This document shows, one piece after another, positions 1 through 6,340 of a stretch of 6,587 nucleotides of DNA. Below the pieces are notes generated by a model. That model did no database searches, was not told where the DNA came from, and saw only the letters and a program-made list of their open reading frames with translations. A program made the translations under genes and the position numbers. Source of the DNA: NORP309 sp045107085 (lineage in GTDB: Bacteria; Pseudomonadota; Gammaproteobacteria; Xanthomonadales; Marinicellaceae); assembly GCA_045107085.1 (NCBI GenBank), contig JBGCFT010000288.1, forward strand, positions 1 to 6,587. The letters are read 5' to 3'. The stretch's first letter is position 1, and each line of letters starts with the position of its first letter.

Positions 1-951
1 ATTTTGGGCATTATATTGTTTGGTATTTTATCGGTCAAAAGTGGTTTGCATAAGTTCGTTCGCACTGGTATTACCAAAAAAGAAATGTCTGCATCTTTGA
101 CATTTCTGTTAAGTGCTTTTGTTATTTTACCCTTGTTGCCAGATGATTTTATAGATCCCTGGGGATTGATTCAACCCACACGTATTTGGCTGTTGTTTGT
201 GTTAATTGCAGGAGTTCAGTTTTTTAGTTATATAGCATTGCGCTTCGTTGGCAGTCAGTGGGGCATGCTTCTAACAGGTCTTTTGGGCGGTTTTGTTTCA
301 GCAACTGCAACCACATTAAGTTTAGCGCTCAAAGTAAAACAACAACCAAAATCAGTCAATCTCATTGCTGGTGGAATTATTCTTGCTGAAGTTTCATCTC
401 TTATTATACAAATGATTGTGATTACAATCATCATTGCAGATATCCCGATAAAATTGTTGTTTTTATTGGCAATACCAGCAATAACGGGAATCATTATTGC
501 TTTATTTTTAACTTTTATCTCTCCCTCACATTCCATTGATGATGAAGAAAAAGTGGCTGTGAATGTCAATAACCCAATCTCTCTGAAAAGTACTTTAACC
601 TTTGCATTACTTATATCCTTTGGATTGATTATTATTGCCCTTGCTGCTCGATATGTCGGCACATCTGGTGTTTATATTACTTCAGCATTGGGTGGATTTG
701 CCAGCCAAAGAGTTGTAACATTTTCTGTATCAGAGTTGGTCAATTCTGGAGAAATGTTAACTGTCATTGCAGCGACATCTATTTTGTTGGCGATGACCAC
801 CAACATGCTGGCTAAATTAGTTATCATTAAAAAAGCGGGTTCTACTCCATTGTTTCTGGTTTCTGGTGTAAGTTTTCTGCTGATGCTCATTTCAGGTTAT
901 ATTTTTCATTTCTGGGAATTAATCAACTCTTTCAGTTTTGGTTCATTGTAG
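1..951 (+). CDS. MgtC/DUF4010-type polytopic membrane protein, C-terminal part (5' end outside window)
   Basis: The reading frame is open from the first base and begins outside the window; the TTG at position 4 is an internal Leu codon, not a start. What is visible is about 316 residues of very hydrophobic protein. Recognisable DUF4010 signatures are an 'LTFLLSAFVILPLLPD' segment followed by 'PWGLIQPTRIWLL', and a 'LLTGLLGGFVSATATT' motif roughly 90-100 residues in. Many hydrophobic stretches follow, with a charged loop (SIDDEEKVAVN) near the middle, and a second 'TSALGGFASQ' motif near residue 225 that may be an internal repeat of the first. In the family an N-terminal MgtC/SapB domain usually precedes this part, and would lie upstream. 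The protein sits in the inner membrane; substrate and role are unknown. The gene ends with TAG, 73 bp before the next gene on the same strand. I see no convincing terminator after it. Confidence 0.8.
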   Translation: MLGIILFGILSVKSGLHKFVRTGITKKEMSASLTFLLSAFVILPLLPDDFIDPWGLIQPTRIWLLFVLIAGVQFFSYIALRFVGSQWGMLLTGLLGGFVSATATTLSLALKVKQQPKSVNLIAGGIILAEVSSLIIQMIVITIIIADIPIKLLFLLAIPAITGIIIALFLTFISPSHSIDDEEKVAVNVNNPISLKSTLTFALLISFGLIIIALAARYVGTSGVYITSALGGFASQRVVTFSVSELVNSGEMLTVIAATSILLAMTTNMLAKLVIIKKAGSTPLFLVSGVSFLLMLISGYIFHFWELINSFSFGSL

Positions 952-989
952 ATATGTCATTATTTTACACCAACCTGTAATGGGTCTGA

Positions 990-1018
990 TTGATTATTAA
1001 TAAATATAAGAATACAAT
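990..1018 (+). promoter_or_regulatory. Candidate sigma70 promoter for the TPR gene, giving a leaderless mRNA
   Basis: TTGATT (990-995) is separated by 17 bp from TACAAT (1013-1018), matching the -35 and -10 consensus at 4 and 5 of 6 positions. The expected start, seven bases after the last base of the -10 box, is 1025, which is the A of the ATG. No Shine-Dalgarno sequence is visible before that ATG, which fits a leaderless transcript. AT-rich DNA gives chance matches, so this is a prediction. Confidence 0.4.
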
Positions 1019-1024
1019 TAAAAC

Positions 1025-3214
1025 ATGAGTTTATTATCTGAATTAAAACGCCGTAATGTATTTCGTGTGACCGCTGCCTATGTTGTTATATGTTGGCTGT
1101 TGTTACAAGTTGGTGATGTTGTTTTTGAGGCATTAGAATTAGAAGCCAGTGCCAATCGATTATTAATGGCATTTGTGCTGTTGGGTCTTATTCCTACTGT
1201 ATTGTTTTCCTGGGCTTTTGAAATGACACCAGATGGAATAAAACTAGATAAAGATGTAGAACGAACCGATGAAAACATTAATCATGAAAAAATAACAGCT
1301 AAAAAATTAGATTATGTGACGTTATTTGTACTCATACTAGTTGGCTGTATGAGTTTGTGGCTACATTGGAGTGATGATGAACCAGAAAAAACAACCCAAG
1401 TATCAGAGACTTTTGCAGCAGAAAATGTTGTCTCTAAAGAATTGATCAATGATAAATCCTTAGCTATTTTACCTTTTACCAATGTCGCCAGTACTGAAGA
1501 AAATGAGCCTTTTACCATTGGAATACACGATGATTTAATTACTTCACTATCTAAAATATCTGCTTTAAAAGTCATTTCAAGGACCTCTGTATTAAAATAT
1601 TCATCTATTGAACAACCTATTCATGAAATAGCTAAAAAATTAAGAGTGGCACACATTGTTGAGGGTGGAGTGCAAAGGGTAGGGAATTTAATCAGATTAA
1701 ATGTAAAATTAGTAGATGCAAAGACAGACGATTCATTGTGGGCTGAAACTTATAACATCGAACTCACAACCACAAATATATTTGAAATTCAAACCGAAGT
1801 CTCTCAAAAAATTGCCAATGCGCTTGAGGCTCAATTAACAGACGATGAAGTCAAATCTCTGGGCAAAAAACAAACCCAAAACATAGATGCCTATAATGCC
1901 TATTTAGCAGGCAGACAGCGTTTGTTAATTAGAAGCAGCCAATCCTTAAAAGAAGCCTTAGAATTGTTTGAAAAAGCCACAGAAATTGATCCAGAATATG
2001 CTTTGGCCTATGTGGGACAAGCCGATGCTTGGGGGCTGCTCAATGCTTACAGTAATGTGAGCAAAGAAGAAATGCTGTTAAACGGTGAACAATTAGTAAA
2101 AAAAGCCTTATCTTTGGATCCTAATTTAGCTGAGGCTTACACGTCCCAAGCAAATTACTTTGCGGAGAAAAGAGAGTTTGATAAAGCTAAGGAAGGATTT
2201 GAAAAATCATTGAAACTGAATCCAAATTACGCAACAACCTATCATTGGTATGGTAATTTAGTGAGTTCTCAGGGAGACAATGAAAGGGCCTTAAGTTTGT
2301 ACAGAAAAGGGGTCGAATTAGATCCAATCTCGCCAGTAATTCAAACTAACATTGGCAATATTCTTAAAGAATTTAAGCGCTATCAAGAAGCATTAGATCA
2401 ATATGACAGAATCATAGAATTAGAACCAGAATATCCAGGAGCTTATAGAGGAAAAGCAGAAGTTTATTCTGCCATGGGCAAACTGGATGAAACCATAATT
2501 TGGCAGCTAAAGTCAGTCGAACTAGATCCTGGCAATGTTTACAGAAAAGTTGATTTGGCAAGCAAATATATTGACATAGGTTTAGATGATTTAGCTGAAG
2601 AAACTATTAATGAAATTGAGGATGAATTCCCTGACTTTACAGGTGTTATCTATGCTAAAGCTAATCTTGATATGTACAGAGGTAATTATCAACAAGCAGC
2701 AGCAAGATTTGAAAAAGCTTTAGAAGAGTCTCCTCAAAATTTCGGTTATATGGGCAATTTATTGTTTTATAAAATGATCTTAAAAGAATATGATGAGGCC
2801 ATTGCGGGATATTTAAAAATGTATCCTGGTGAGTTTGGTAAAGAATTTTCTATTCAGAAAAACAATATTGACAGTGTTATTAACTTAATTTGGTTATGGC
2901 AAGCGAACAAACAAGAAGATAAAGCCAAACAATTGTCCCTAGAATTAAAACAGTTTCTATCTGAATACCCAGAATTAAATTCTACATTTTATCAAGCCAT
3001 GCTGGCTGCAGTTGATGGCGAATATCAAAAATCAGCAGAGTTGTTTTTTAGTGAATACAAATCGGGCTTTAGCAGAGAATTTTGGAAAGGGGATCATTTG
3101 CCCATGCTTGAGGAAGTGACAAAACTACCATTTAGCCAAGAGATTTCAAATTTATATGAATACGAATTAGCACAGCAAAGGATTCGTATTTTAGCTTTTC
3201 TAGACACACAGTAA
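1025..3214 (+). CDS. Membrane-anchored TolB-like/TPR-repeat protein
   Basis: A 729-residue protein. Residues 1-80 carry an N-terminal module seen in many gammaproteobacterial TPR proteins: a basic start (LLSELKRRNVFRV), a helix at about 14-30 and another at about 45-64, ending in 'WAFEMTPDGIKLDKDVER'. A third helix lies at about 97-114. Residues 143-275 resemble the TolB N-terminal/FlgO domain: 'KSLAILPFTNV', then 'GIHDDLITSLSKI', 'VISRTSVLKY' and 'VEGGVQRVGNLIRLNVKLVDA'. From about residue 285 onwards run multiple TPR units, most clearly 'ALELFEKATEIDPEYALAY', 'AKEGFEKSLKLNPNYATTY', 'ALSLYRKGVELDP' and 'ALDQYDRIIELEPEYPGAY'. The domain order suggests a scaffold with the TolB/TPR part outside the cytoplasm, but no partner or ligand can be named. 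Relatives are sometimes mislabelled adenylate cyclase; no cyclase domain is present. The start is the first in-frame ATG, matches the family N-terminus, and lacks a Shine-Dalgarno sequence. Confidence 0.85.
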   Translation: MSLLSELKRRNVFRVTAAYVVICWLLLQVGDVVFEALELEASANRLLMAFVLLGLIPTVLFSWAFEMTPDGIKLDKDVERTDENINHEKITAKKLDYVTLFVLILVGCMSLWLHWSDDEPEKTTQVSETFAAENVVSKELINDKSLAILPFTNVASTEENEPFTIGIHDDLITSLSKISALKVISRTSVLKYSSIEQPIHEIAKKLRVAHIVEGGVQRVGNLIRLNVKLVDAKTDDSLWAETYNIELTTTNIFEIQTEVSQKIANALEAQLTDDEVKSLGKKQTQNIDAYNAYLAGRQRLLIRSSQSLKEALELFEKATEIDPEYALAYVGQADAWGLLNAYSNVSKEEMLLNGEQLVKKALSLDPNLAEAYTSQANYFAEKREFDKAKEGFEKSLKLNPNYATTYHWYGNLVSSQGDNERALSLYRKGVELDPISPVIQTNIGNILKEFKRYQEALDQYDRIIELEPEYPGAYRGKAEVYSAMGKLDETIIWQLKSVELDPGNVYRKVDLASKYIDIGLDDLAEETINEIEDEFPDFTGVIYAKANLDMYRGNYQQAAARFEKALEESPQNFGYMGNLLFYKMILKEYDEAIAGYLKMYPGEFGKEFSIQKNNIDSVINLIWLWQANKQEDKAKQLSLELKQFLSEYPELNSTFYQAMLAAVDGEYQKSAELFFSEYKSGFSREFWKGDHLPMLEEVTKLPFSQEISNLYEYELAQQRIRILAFLDTQ

Positions 3215-3281
3215 AAATATATTTTATGGCCCATTTATATCTGTTAAATAATAATAGACATAATTCTTAGTTGAAGTCATC

Positions 3282-3321
3282 TTATAGGCGTTTGTACTGA
3301 CTCTTATACTTGCGCCTATAA
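3282..3321. terminator. Stem-loop between convergent genes, possible weak bidirectional terminator
   Basis: A perfect 9-bp inverted repeat, TTATAGGCG (3282-3290) and CGCCTATAA (3313-3321), encloses a 22-base loop. It lies in the 127-bp gap between the converging TPR gene and the repeat-protein fragment, where a shared terminator is expected. No clear T-run follows on either strand and the loop is long, so the terminator call is weak. The rest of the gap holds nothing else that I can recognise. Confidence 0.35.
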
Positions 3322-3341
3322 TATTTCAGACTTTGAATAAC

Positions 3342-4778
3342 TTAATCAAAACTATTTCTAAAAATTAAATCTAAATTATCACAGCTTATATTGATATTCG
3401 TGACTGAATCAGAGTTGACTGTGCCTTCTGCATTGCTTAATAAGCATGTCTGATTAGGTCTAGTCGGTTGAGATAAAACTGTGATTAAGTAAGTATCTTT
3501 ATCAGCAACTTCAGTACTGAACTCATAGTCACCATTCGTGTTTAAGGTTAAGTTATCAGTCCCTTTATTTTGAAGGACCAATTCATTGCCATCTAATAAA
3601 CCCGTTAGACTGCCACCGATTGTAAAAGTGTTAACGCCACAATTGATAGAAACATCAAGCGCATTAGCAGAATCTATGTTGCCCTGTCCGTTAGTCACAG
3701 TACAGGTTTGATCGGGAATGGTGGGTTGGGTTAATACACTGACATTGAACATTTCTTCATCGGCGATTTCTATTGGAAATCTAAACAAACCATCTTCCAT
3801 TAATGTCAGATTATCTCCTGCATTATTTTGGATAACAACTTCATTGCCATCGATTAATCCTACTAAGTTTCCACCTACTTCAAAAGTATCAATCTCACAA
3901 TTGATAGAAACATTGAGGAAATCTGCTGAATCTATATTGCCCTGTCCGTTAGTCACCGTACAGGTTTGATCAGGACTGGTGGGTTGGGTTAATACACTGA
4001 CATCGAACATTTCCTCATCAGCGACTTCTATCAGAAATCTAAACATGCCATCTTCCGTTAAAGTCAGATTATCTGCTGCATTATTTTGGATAACCACTTC
4101 ATTGCCTTCAATTAAACCTAATAAATTACCACCAATTTCAAAAGTATCTGTATCAATCTCACAATTGATAAAAACATTGAGGAAATCTGCTGAATCTATA
4201 TTGCCCTGTCCGTTAGTCACCGTACAGGTTTGATCAGGACTGGAGGGTTCGGTTAGTACACTGACATCGAACATTTCTTCATCAGCGATTTCTATTGTAA
4301 ATCTAAACATGCCATCTTCCGTTAAAGTCAGGTCGTCTCCTTCATTATTTTGAATTATAACTTCATTGCCATCAATTAAACCTGATAAATTACCACCAAT
4401 TTCAAAAGTATCAATCACACAATTAATGTTTATATTGCTCACATCTGCTAAATCTACAGTGCCTTGTTCATTGTCAATTGTGCATGTTTGATCTGGGCTT
4501 GTTGGTTGAGTCATAACACTCACTTCATACATAAAATCATTGTTTACTTCAGTTGTGAAGTTGTAAATACCATTGTCTGTTAACAATAAAGTTTCACCAT
4601 TGTTACCTTGAACTTCTACTTCATTGCCATTAATCAATCCAGTGACATTGCCACCTAATTGATAAGTATTTTCAGTTAACTCCCAAATACCGCGACCGTG
4701 GGTTGCAATTTTTAAATTGCCTGTTCCAGATGGGTTGCTATCGGTTGTGGTTCCTTTATTAATACTTTGAGATAAAAA
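3342..4778 (-). pseudogene. 5'-truncated secreted beta-propeller (BNR/Asp-box type) gene with five C-terminal repeat modules
   Basis: The frame is open from just after a TAA at 4779-4781 down to the TAA at 3342-3344. The first codons read 'SNPSGTGNLKIATHGRGIWEL'-like sequence; 'ATHGRGIWEL' is the typical last strand of BNR/sortilin-type beta-propellers, so the propeller itself, the signal peptide and the true start are missing. Five tandem modules of about 86 residues follow, each opening 'GGNLxGLIDGNEVxxQNN', with a 'QPTxPDQTC' turn in the middle and ending 'INC'; the two Cys per module could form a disulfide. The protein ends 'DLIFRNSFD', like the 'IFxxGFE/D' ends I recall from secreted proteins of Xanthomonadales and related bacteria. 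No ATG or ribosome site suits expression of the fragment; a TTG at 4635-4637 lies inside module 1 and is not a credible start. The upstream end runs directly into a GST fragment, so the gene is probably dead. A sequencing or assembly join is the alternative. Confidence 0.7.
3381..4655 (-). repeat. Five tandem ~258-bp coding repeats
   Basis: Module limits, from the N-terminal side, are 4655-4398, 4397-4134, 4133-3876, 3875-3618 and 3617-3381 (258, 264, 258, 258 and 237 bp). All keep the reading frame. The second carries a 6-bp insertion that duplicates Thr-Asp (IDTDTFE instead of IDTFE). Modules 2, 3 and 4 are close at DNA level: 3908-3979 and 4172-4243 are identical over 72 bp. Modules 1 and 5 are clearly more diverged. 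This pattern suggests growth of the array from its centre by recent duplication or gene conversion. Modules of this type occur in many bacterial secreted proteins; I cannot give a family accession. Confidence 0.9.
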
Positions 4779-5107
4779 TTATTGAAAAGATTTGGCGCTA
4801 AATCTGTGGCATGAAACATCATCCATTCGATCGTTTTTGCTTTTTGCGTCGCATTATTTGATAAGAGAGAACCTGATTTTTCAGCCAAATAAATAAGTAT
4901 GGCAGAGGATTGGTTCAAGGTTAATTCTTGTGAATGGTCAACTATTGTTGGGATTCTTCCAGATGGATTCAATTTTAAAAACTCAGGGTTTGTTTGTTCG
5001 CCTTTCATTAAATTGATAATGTGTAAGTTATAATCCAGCTGCATTTCTTCCAAAGCGATGACAATATTCTGTCCATTTATTGTTTTGTATGTATAGAGAT
5101 CAATCAT
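4712..5107 (-). pseudogene. Glutathione S-transferase, 3'-truncated
   Basis: The ATG at 5107-5105 opens a 131-codon frame. The thioredoxin-like N-terminal domain is intact: 'YKTINGQNIVIALEE' (residues 7-21) resembles the T-x-N-G motif of YfcG/Nu-class GSTs, with Thr9 and Asn11 in the glutathione-contact positions; 'LNPSGRIPTIVD' (46-57) holds the cis-proline Pro53; 'QSSAILIYLAE' (66-76) is the glutathione gamma-glutamyl site, with Gln in place of the common Glu. The C-terminal helical domain only begins ('WMMFHATDLAPNLFNNFYL', 95-113) and stops at 131, while full GSTs are about 200 residues or more. The last 70 bp overlap, in another frame, the truncated propeller gene on the same strand. The frame is otherwise clean, so truncation looks recent. 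A stable product with GST activity is unlikely because most of the helical domain is missing. Confidence 0.75.
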
Positions 5108-5132
5108 AGTATTTTTGTTTAATTAAATTATT

Positions 5133-5141
5133 ATTCTAACA
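5133..5141 (-). promoter_or_regulatory. Candidate extended -10 promoter for the GST gene
   Basis: On the minus strand TGTTAGAAT forms an extended -10 element (TGn followed by TAGAAT, 5 of 6 to consensus), read from 5141 to 5133. Transcription would start near 5126, leaving a leader of about 19 bases before the ATG at 5107. No good -35 box is found at the right distance, which is acceptable for extended -10 promoters. The same transcript would run on into the repeat-protein fragment. Confidence 0.35.
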
Positions 5142-5146
5142 TTGTT

Positions 5147-5178
5147 TTATTGAGGAAAAATTCAATTTAACTCAATAA
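5147..5178. promoter_or_regulatory. Inverted repeat over the GST promoter, possible operator
   Basis: TTATTGAG (5147-5154) and CTCAATAA (5171-5178) are perfect 8-bp inverted repeats with 16 bases between them. A second small palindrome, AAATT-C-AATTT (5158-5168), lies inside. The element sits directly upstream of the candidate GST -10 box, covering the -35 region, where a regulator would bind. There is no T-run that would make it a terminator. The whole 245-bp gap 5108-5352 is very AT-rich and shows no gene. Confidence 0.3.
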
Positions 5179-5257
5179 TACGAAGTTAATTTTTTTCTCA
5201 TTTTGTTTAATAAATGACACAGTGTGGATTTAATTAATTCAAACGTTCGTTTTATTC

Positions 5258-5285
5258 TTGACAAAATTAAATTAATGGTGTTAAT
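5258..5285 (+). promoter_or_regulatory. Candidate sigma70 promoter for the lipase gene
   Basis: A perfect -35 box TTGACA lies at 5258-5263. The best -10 partner is GTTAAT at 5280-5285, 16 bp away, matching 4 of 6 positions but lacking the important second-position A. The start would be near 5292, giving a leader of about 90 bases. A weak -10 next to a perfect -35 is compatible with an activator-dependent promoter, but this is inference. Confidence 0.4.
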
Positions 5286-5370
5286 CTAAAGTCCACAATT
5301 ATGCAGTTTTACCAATAAATTAAAAAAACAATAACAAAAAAGCTGACAATAATTGGCAACATATTTAAAA

Positions 5371-5377
5371 AGAGAGG
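5371..5377 (+). promoter_or_regulatory. Ribosome binding site that fixes the lipase start
   Basis: AGAGAGG ends five bases before the ATG at 5383. It is the clearest Shine-Dalgarno sequence in the window. It selects ATG 5383 over the upstream in-frame TTG at 5353, which would put ten residues containing Lys and Arg-Glu in front of a normal signal peptide. Confidence 0.8.
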
Positions 5378-5382
5378 TAAAC

Positions 5383-6321
5383 ATGAAAAAAATTCACATG
5401 ACAGTGCTTGTAAGTATTTTGTTACTGGTGGTTTCTACGCAGTCCAATGCTTGGTGGTGGAATAATAATTATACAAAAACCAAATACCCTATAGTCCTTG
5501 TACATGGTTTATTTGGATTTGATCAAGCATTTGGGGTATATGATTATTTCTTCAGGATTCCTGGAGAATTATCAGATGATGGTGCCAGAGTCTATGTCGC
5601 AGATGTTTCTGCTGCTAATTCAAGTGAGGTAAGGGGAGAGCAATTATTAGAGCAATTAGAGACTTTACGCGCTGTTTATGGTCATTCAAAATTTAATTTG
5701 ATTGGACACTCACACGGTTCACCAACGATTCGTTATGTGGCATCAGTTCGACCTGATTTGGTGGCCTCTGTTACGGCTGTTGGTGGCCCGAATACAGGCT
5801 CTGATGTCGCTGATGCTTTGGCTGGGTTATTGCCTCCTGGTTCATTTTTAGAATCAGTTGTCGATTCTTTTGTATCGGCATTCGCTGTTTTTATCGAAGT
5901 GATCACTGGCGGTGGTGGAGATCCACAAAGTGCTATTGCTGCGATGATTTCTTTGAGTTCAGATGGTTCGGCAGCATTTAATGCCCAATATCCTGAAGGC
6001 ATGCCAACCAGTTATTGTGGGCAAGGGCAACATGTGGTGAATGGTGTCAGGTATTTTTCATTTAGTGGAACAGGTGTGTTAACCAATGTTTTGGATCCAA
6101 CTGATGCGGTTTTAGGTGTTAGTAGTTTGTTCTTTAATGAAGCAAACGATGGTTTAGTTGGTCGTTGCTCATCACATTTGGGAAAGGTTTTAAGAGATGA
6201 TTATTATTGGAATCATGGCGATGAAATTAACCAAGTGCTTGGATTGAAAAGTTGGTTTGCTTCAAGTCCAATTTCAGTTTATCGATCACATGCCAATCGC
6301 CTGAAGAACTTAGGTTTATAA
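5383..6321 (+). CDS. lipA: Secreted triacylglycerol lipase, family I.1/I.2 (foldase-dependent, LipA type)
   Basis: A 312-residue extracellular lipase hydrolysing long-chain triacylglycerols. Residues 1-23 are a Sec signal peptide (MKKIHM, hydrophobic core, cleavage expected after SNA), and the mature protein starts WWWNNN. The alpha/beta-hydrolase core opens with 'YPIVLVHGLFGFD' (oxyanion loop, His41-Gly42-Leu43). Ser110 in GHSHG is the nucleophile; Asp256 (NDGLVG) and His278 (WNHGDEINQ) complete the triad. Calcium ligands known from Pseudomonas aeruginosa LipA align with Asp238 (LDPTD), Asp280, Gln284 and Leu288. Cys212 and Cys262 match the conserved disulfide. The lid region is about 145-190. 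The end, 'SVYRSHANRLKNLGL', matches the family to the last residues, so the gene is intact. The foldase gene follows after 19 bp, as usual for this family. Export would be Sec to the periplasm, folding by the foldase, then type II secretion; the secretion genes are not in view. Confidence 0.95.
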   Translation: MKKIHMTVLVSILLLVVSTQSNAWWWNNNYTKTKYPIVLVHGLFGFDQAFGVYDYFFRIPGELSDDGARVYVADVSAANSSEVRGEQLLEQLETLRAVYGHSKFNLIGHSHGSPTIRYVASVRPDLVASVTAVGGPNTGSDVADALAGLLPPGSFLESVVDSFVSAFAVFIEVITGGGGDPQSAIAAMISLSSDGSAAFNAQYPEGMPTSYCGQGQHVVNGVRYFSFSGTGVLTNVLDPTDAVLGVSSLFFNEANDGLVGRCSSHLGKVLRDDYYWNHGDEINQVLGLKSWFASSPISVYRSHANRLKNLGL

Positions 6322-6340
6322 GTATTCTCATTATAAAATT

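Noticed and set aside
255..890. Minus-strand frames under the DUF4010 gene
   Set aside because: They lie entirely opposite a well-supported membrane-protein frame, have no start signals, and show no domain-like sequence.
958..982. Hairpin after the DUF4010 gene as terminator
   Set aside because: Only CATTA/TAATG can pair over a 14-base loop, with no GC core and no T-run.
3282..3321. Integron attC site or other recombination site
   Set aside because: The inverted repeat lacks the GTTRRRY/RYYYAAC ends and the paired inner boxes of attC, there is only one copy, and no integrase gene is in view.
3718..4233. Two similar plus-strand frames of 83 and 84 codons that look like a duplicated gene pair
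   Set aside because: They are antisense shadows of the repeat modules. Because the modules differ in length by multiples of three, the same shadow recurs. Neither has a ribosome site or recognisable protein features.
4712..4781. Programmed frameshift joining GST and the repeat protein into one product
   Set aside because: No slippery heptamer with a stimulatory structure is evident near the overlap. The missing GST helices and propeller blades are better explained by a deletion.
5353..5382. Upstream TTG start for the lipase
   Set aside because: It would place ten extra residues before a standard signal peptide, whereas ATG 5383 has a well-spaced AGAGAGG sequence.
5733..6002. Minus-strand 89-codon frame inside the lipase gene
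   Set aside because: It is the antisense of the conserved lipase core, with a low-complexity translation and no ribosome site.
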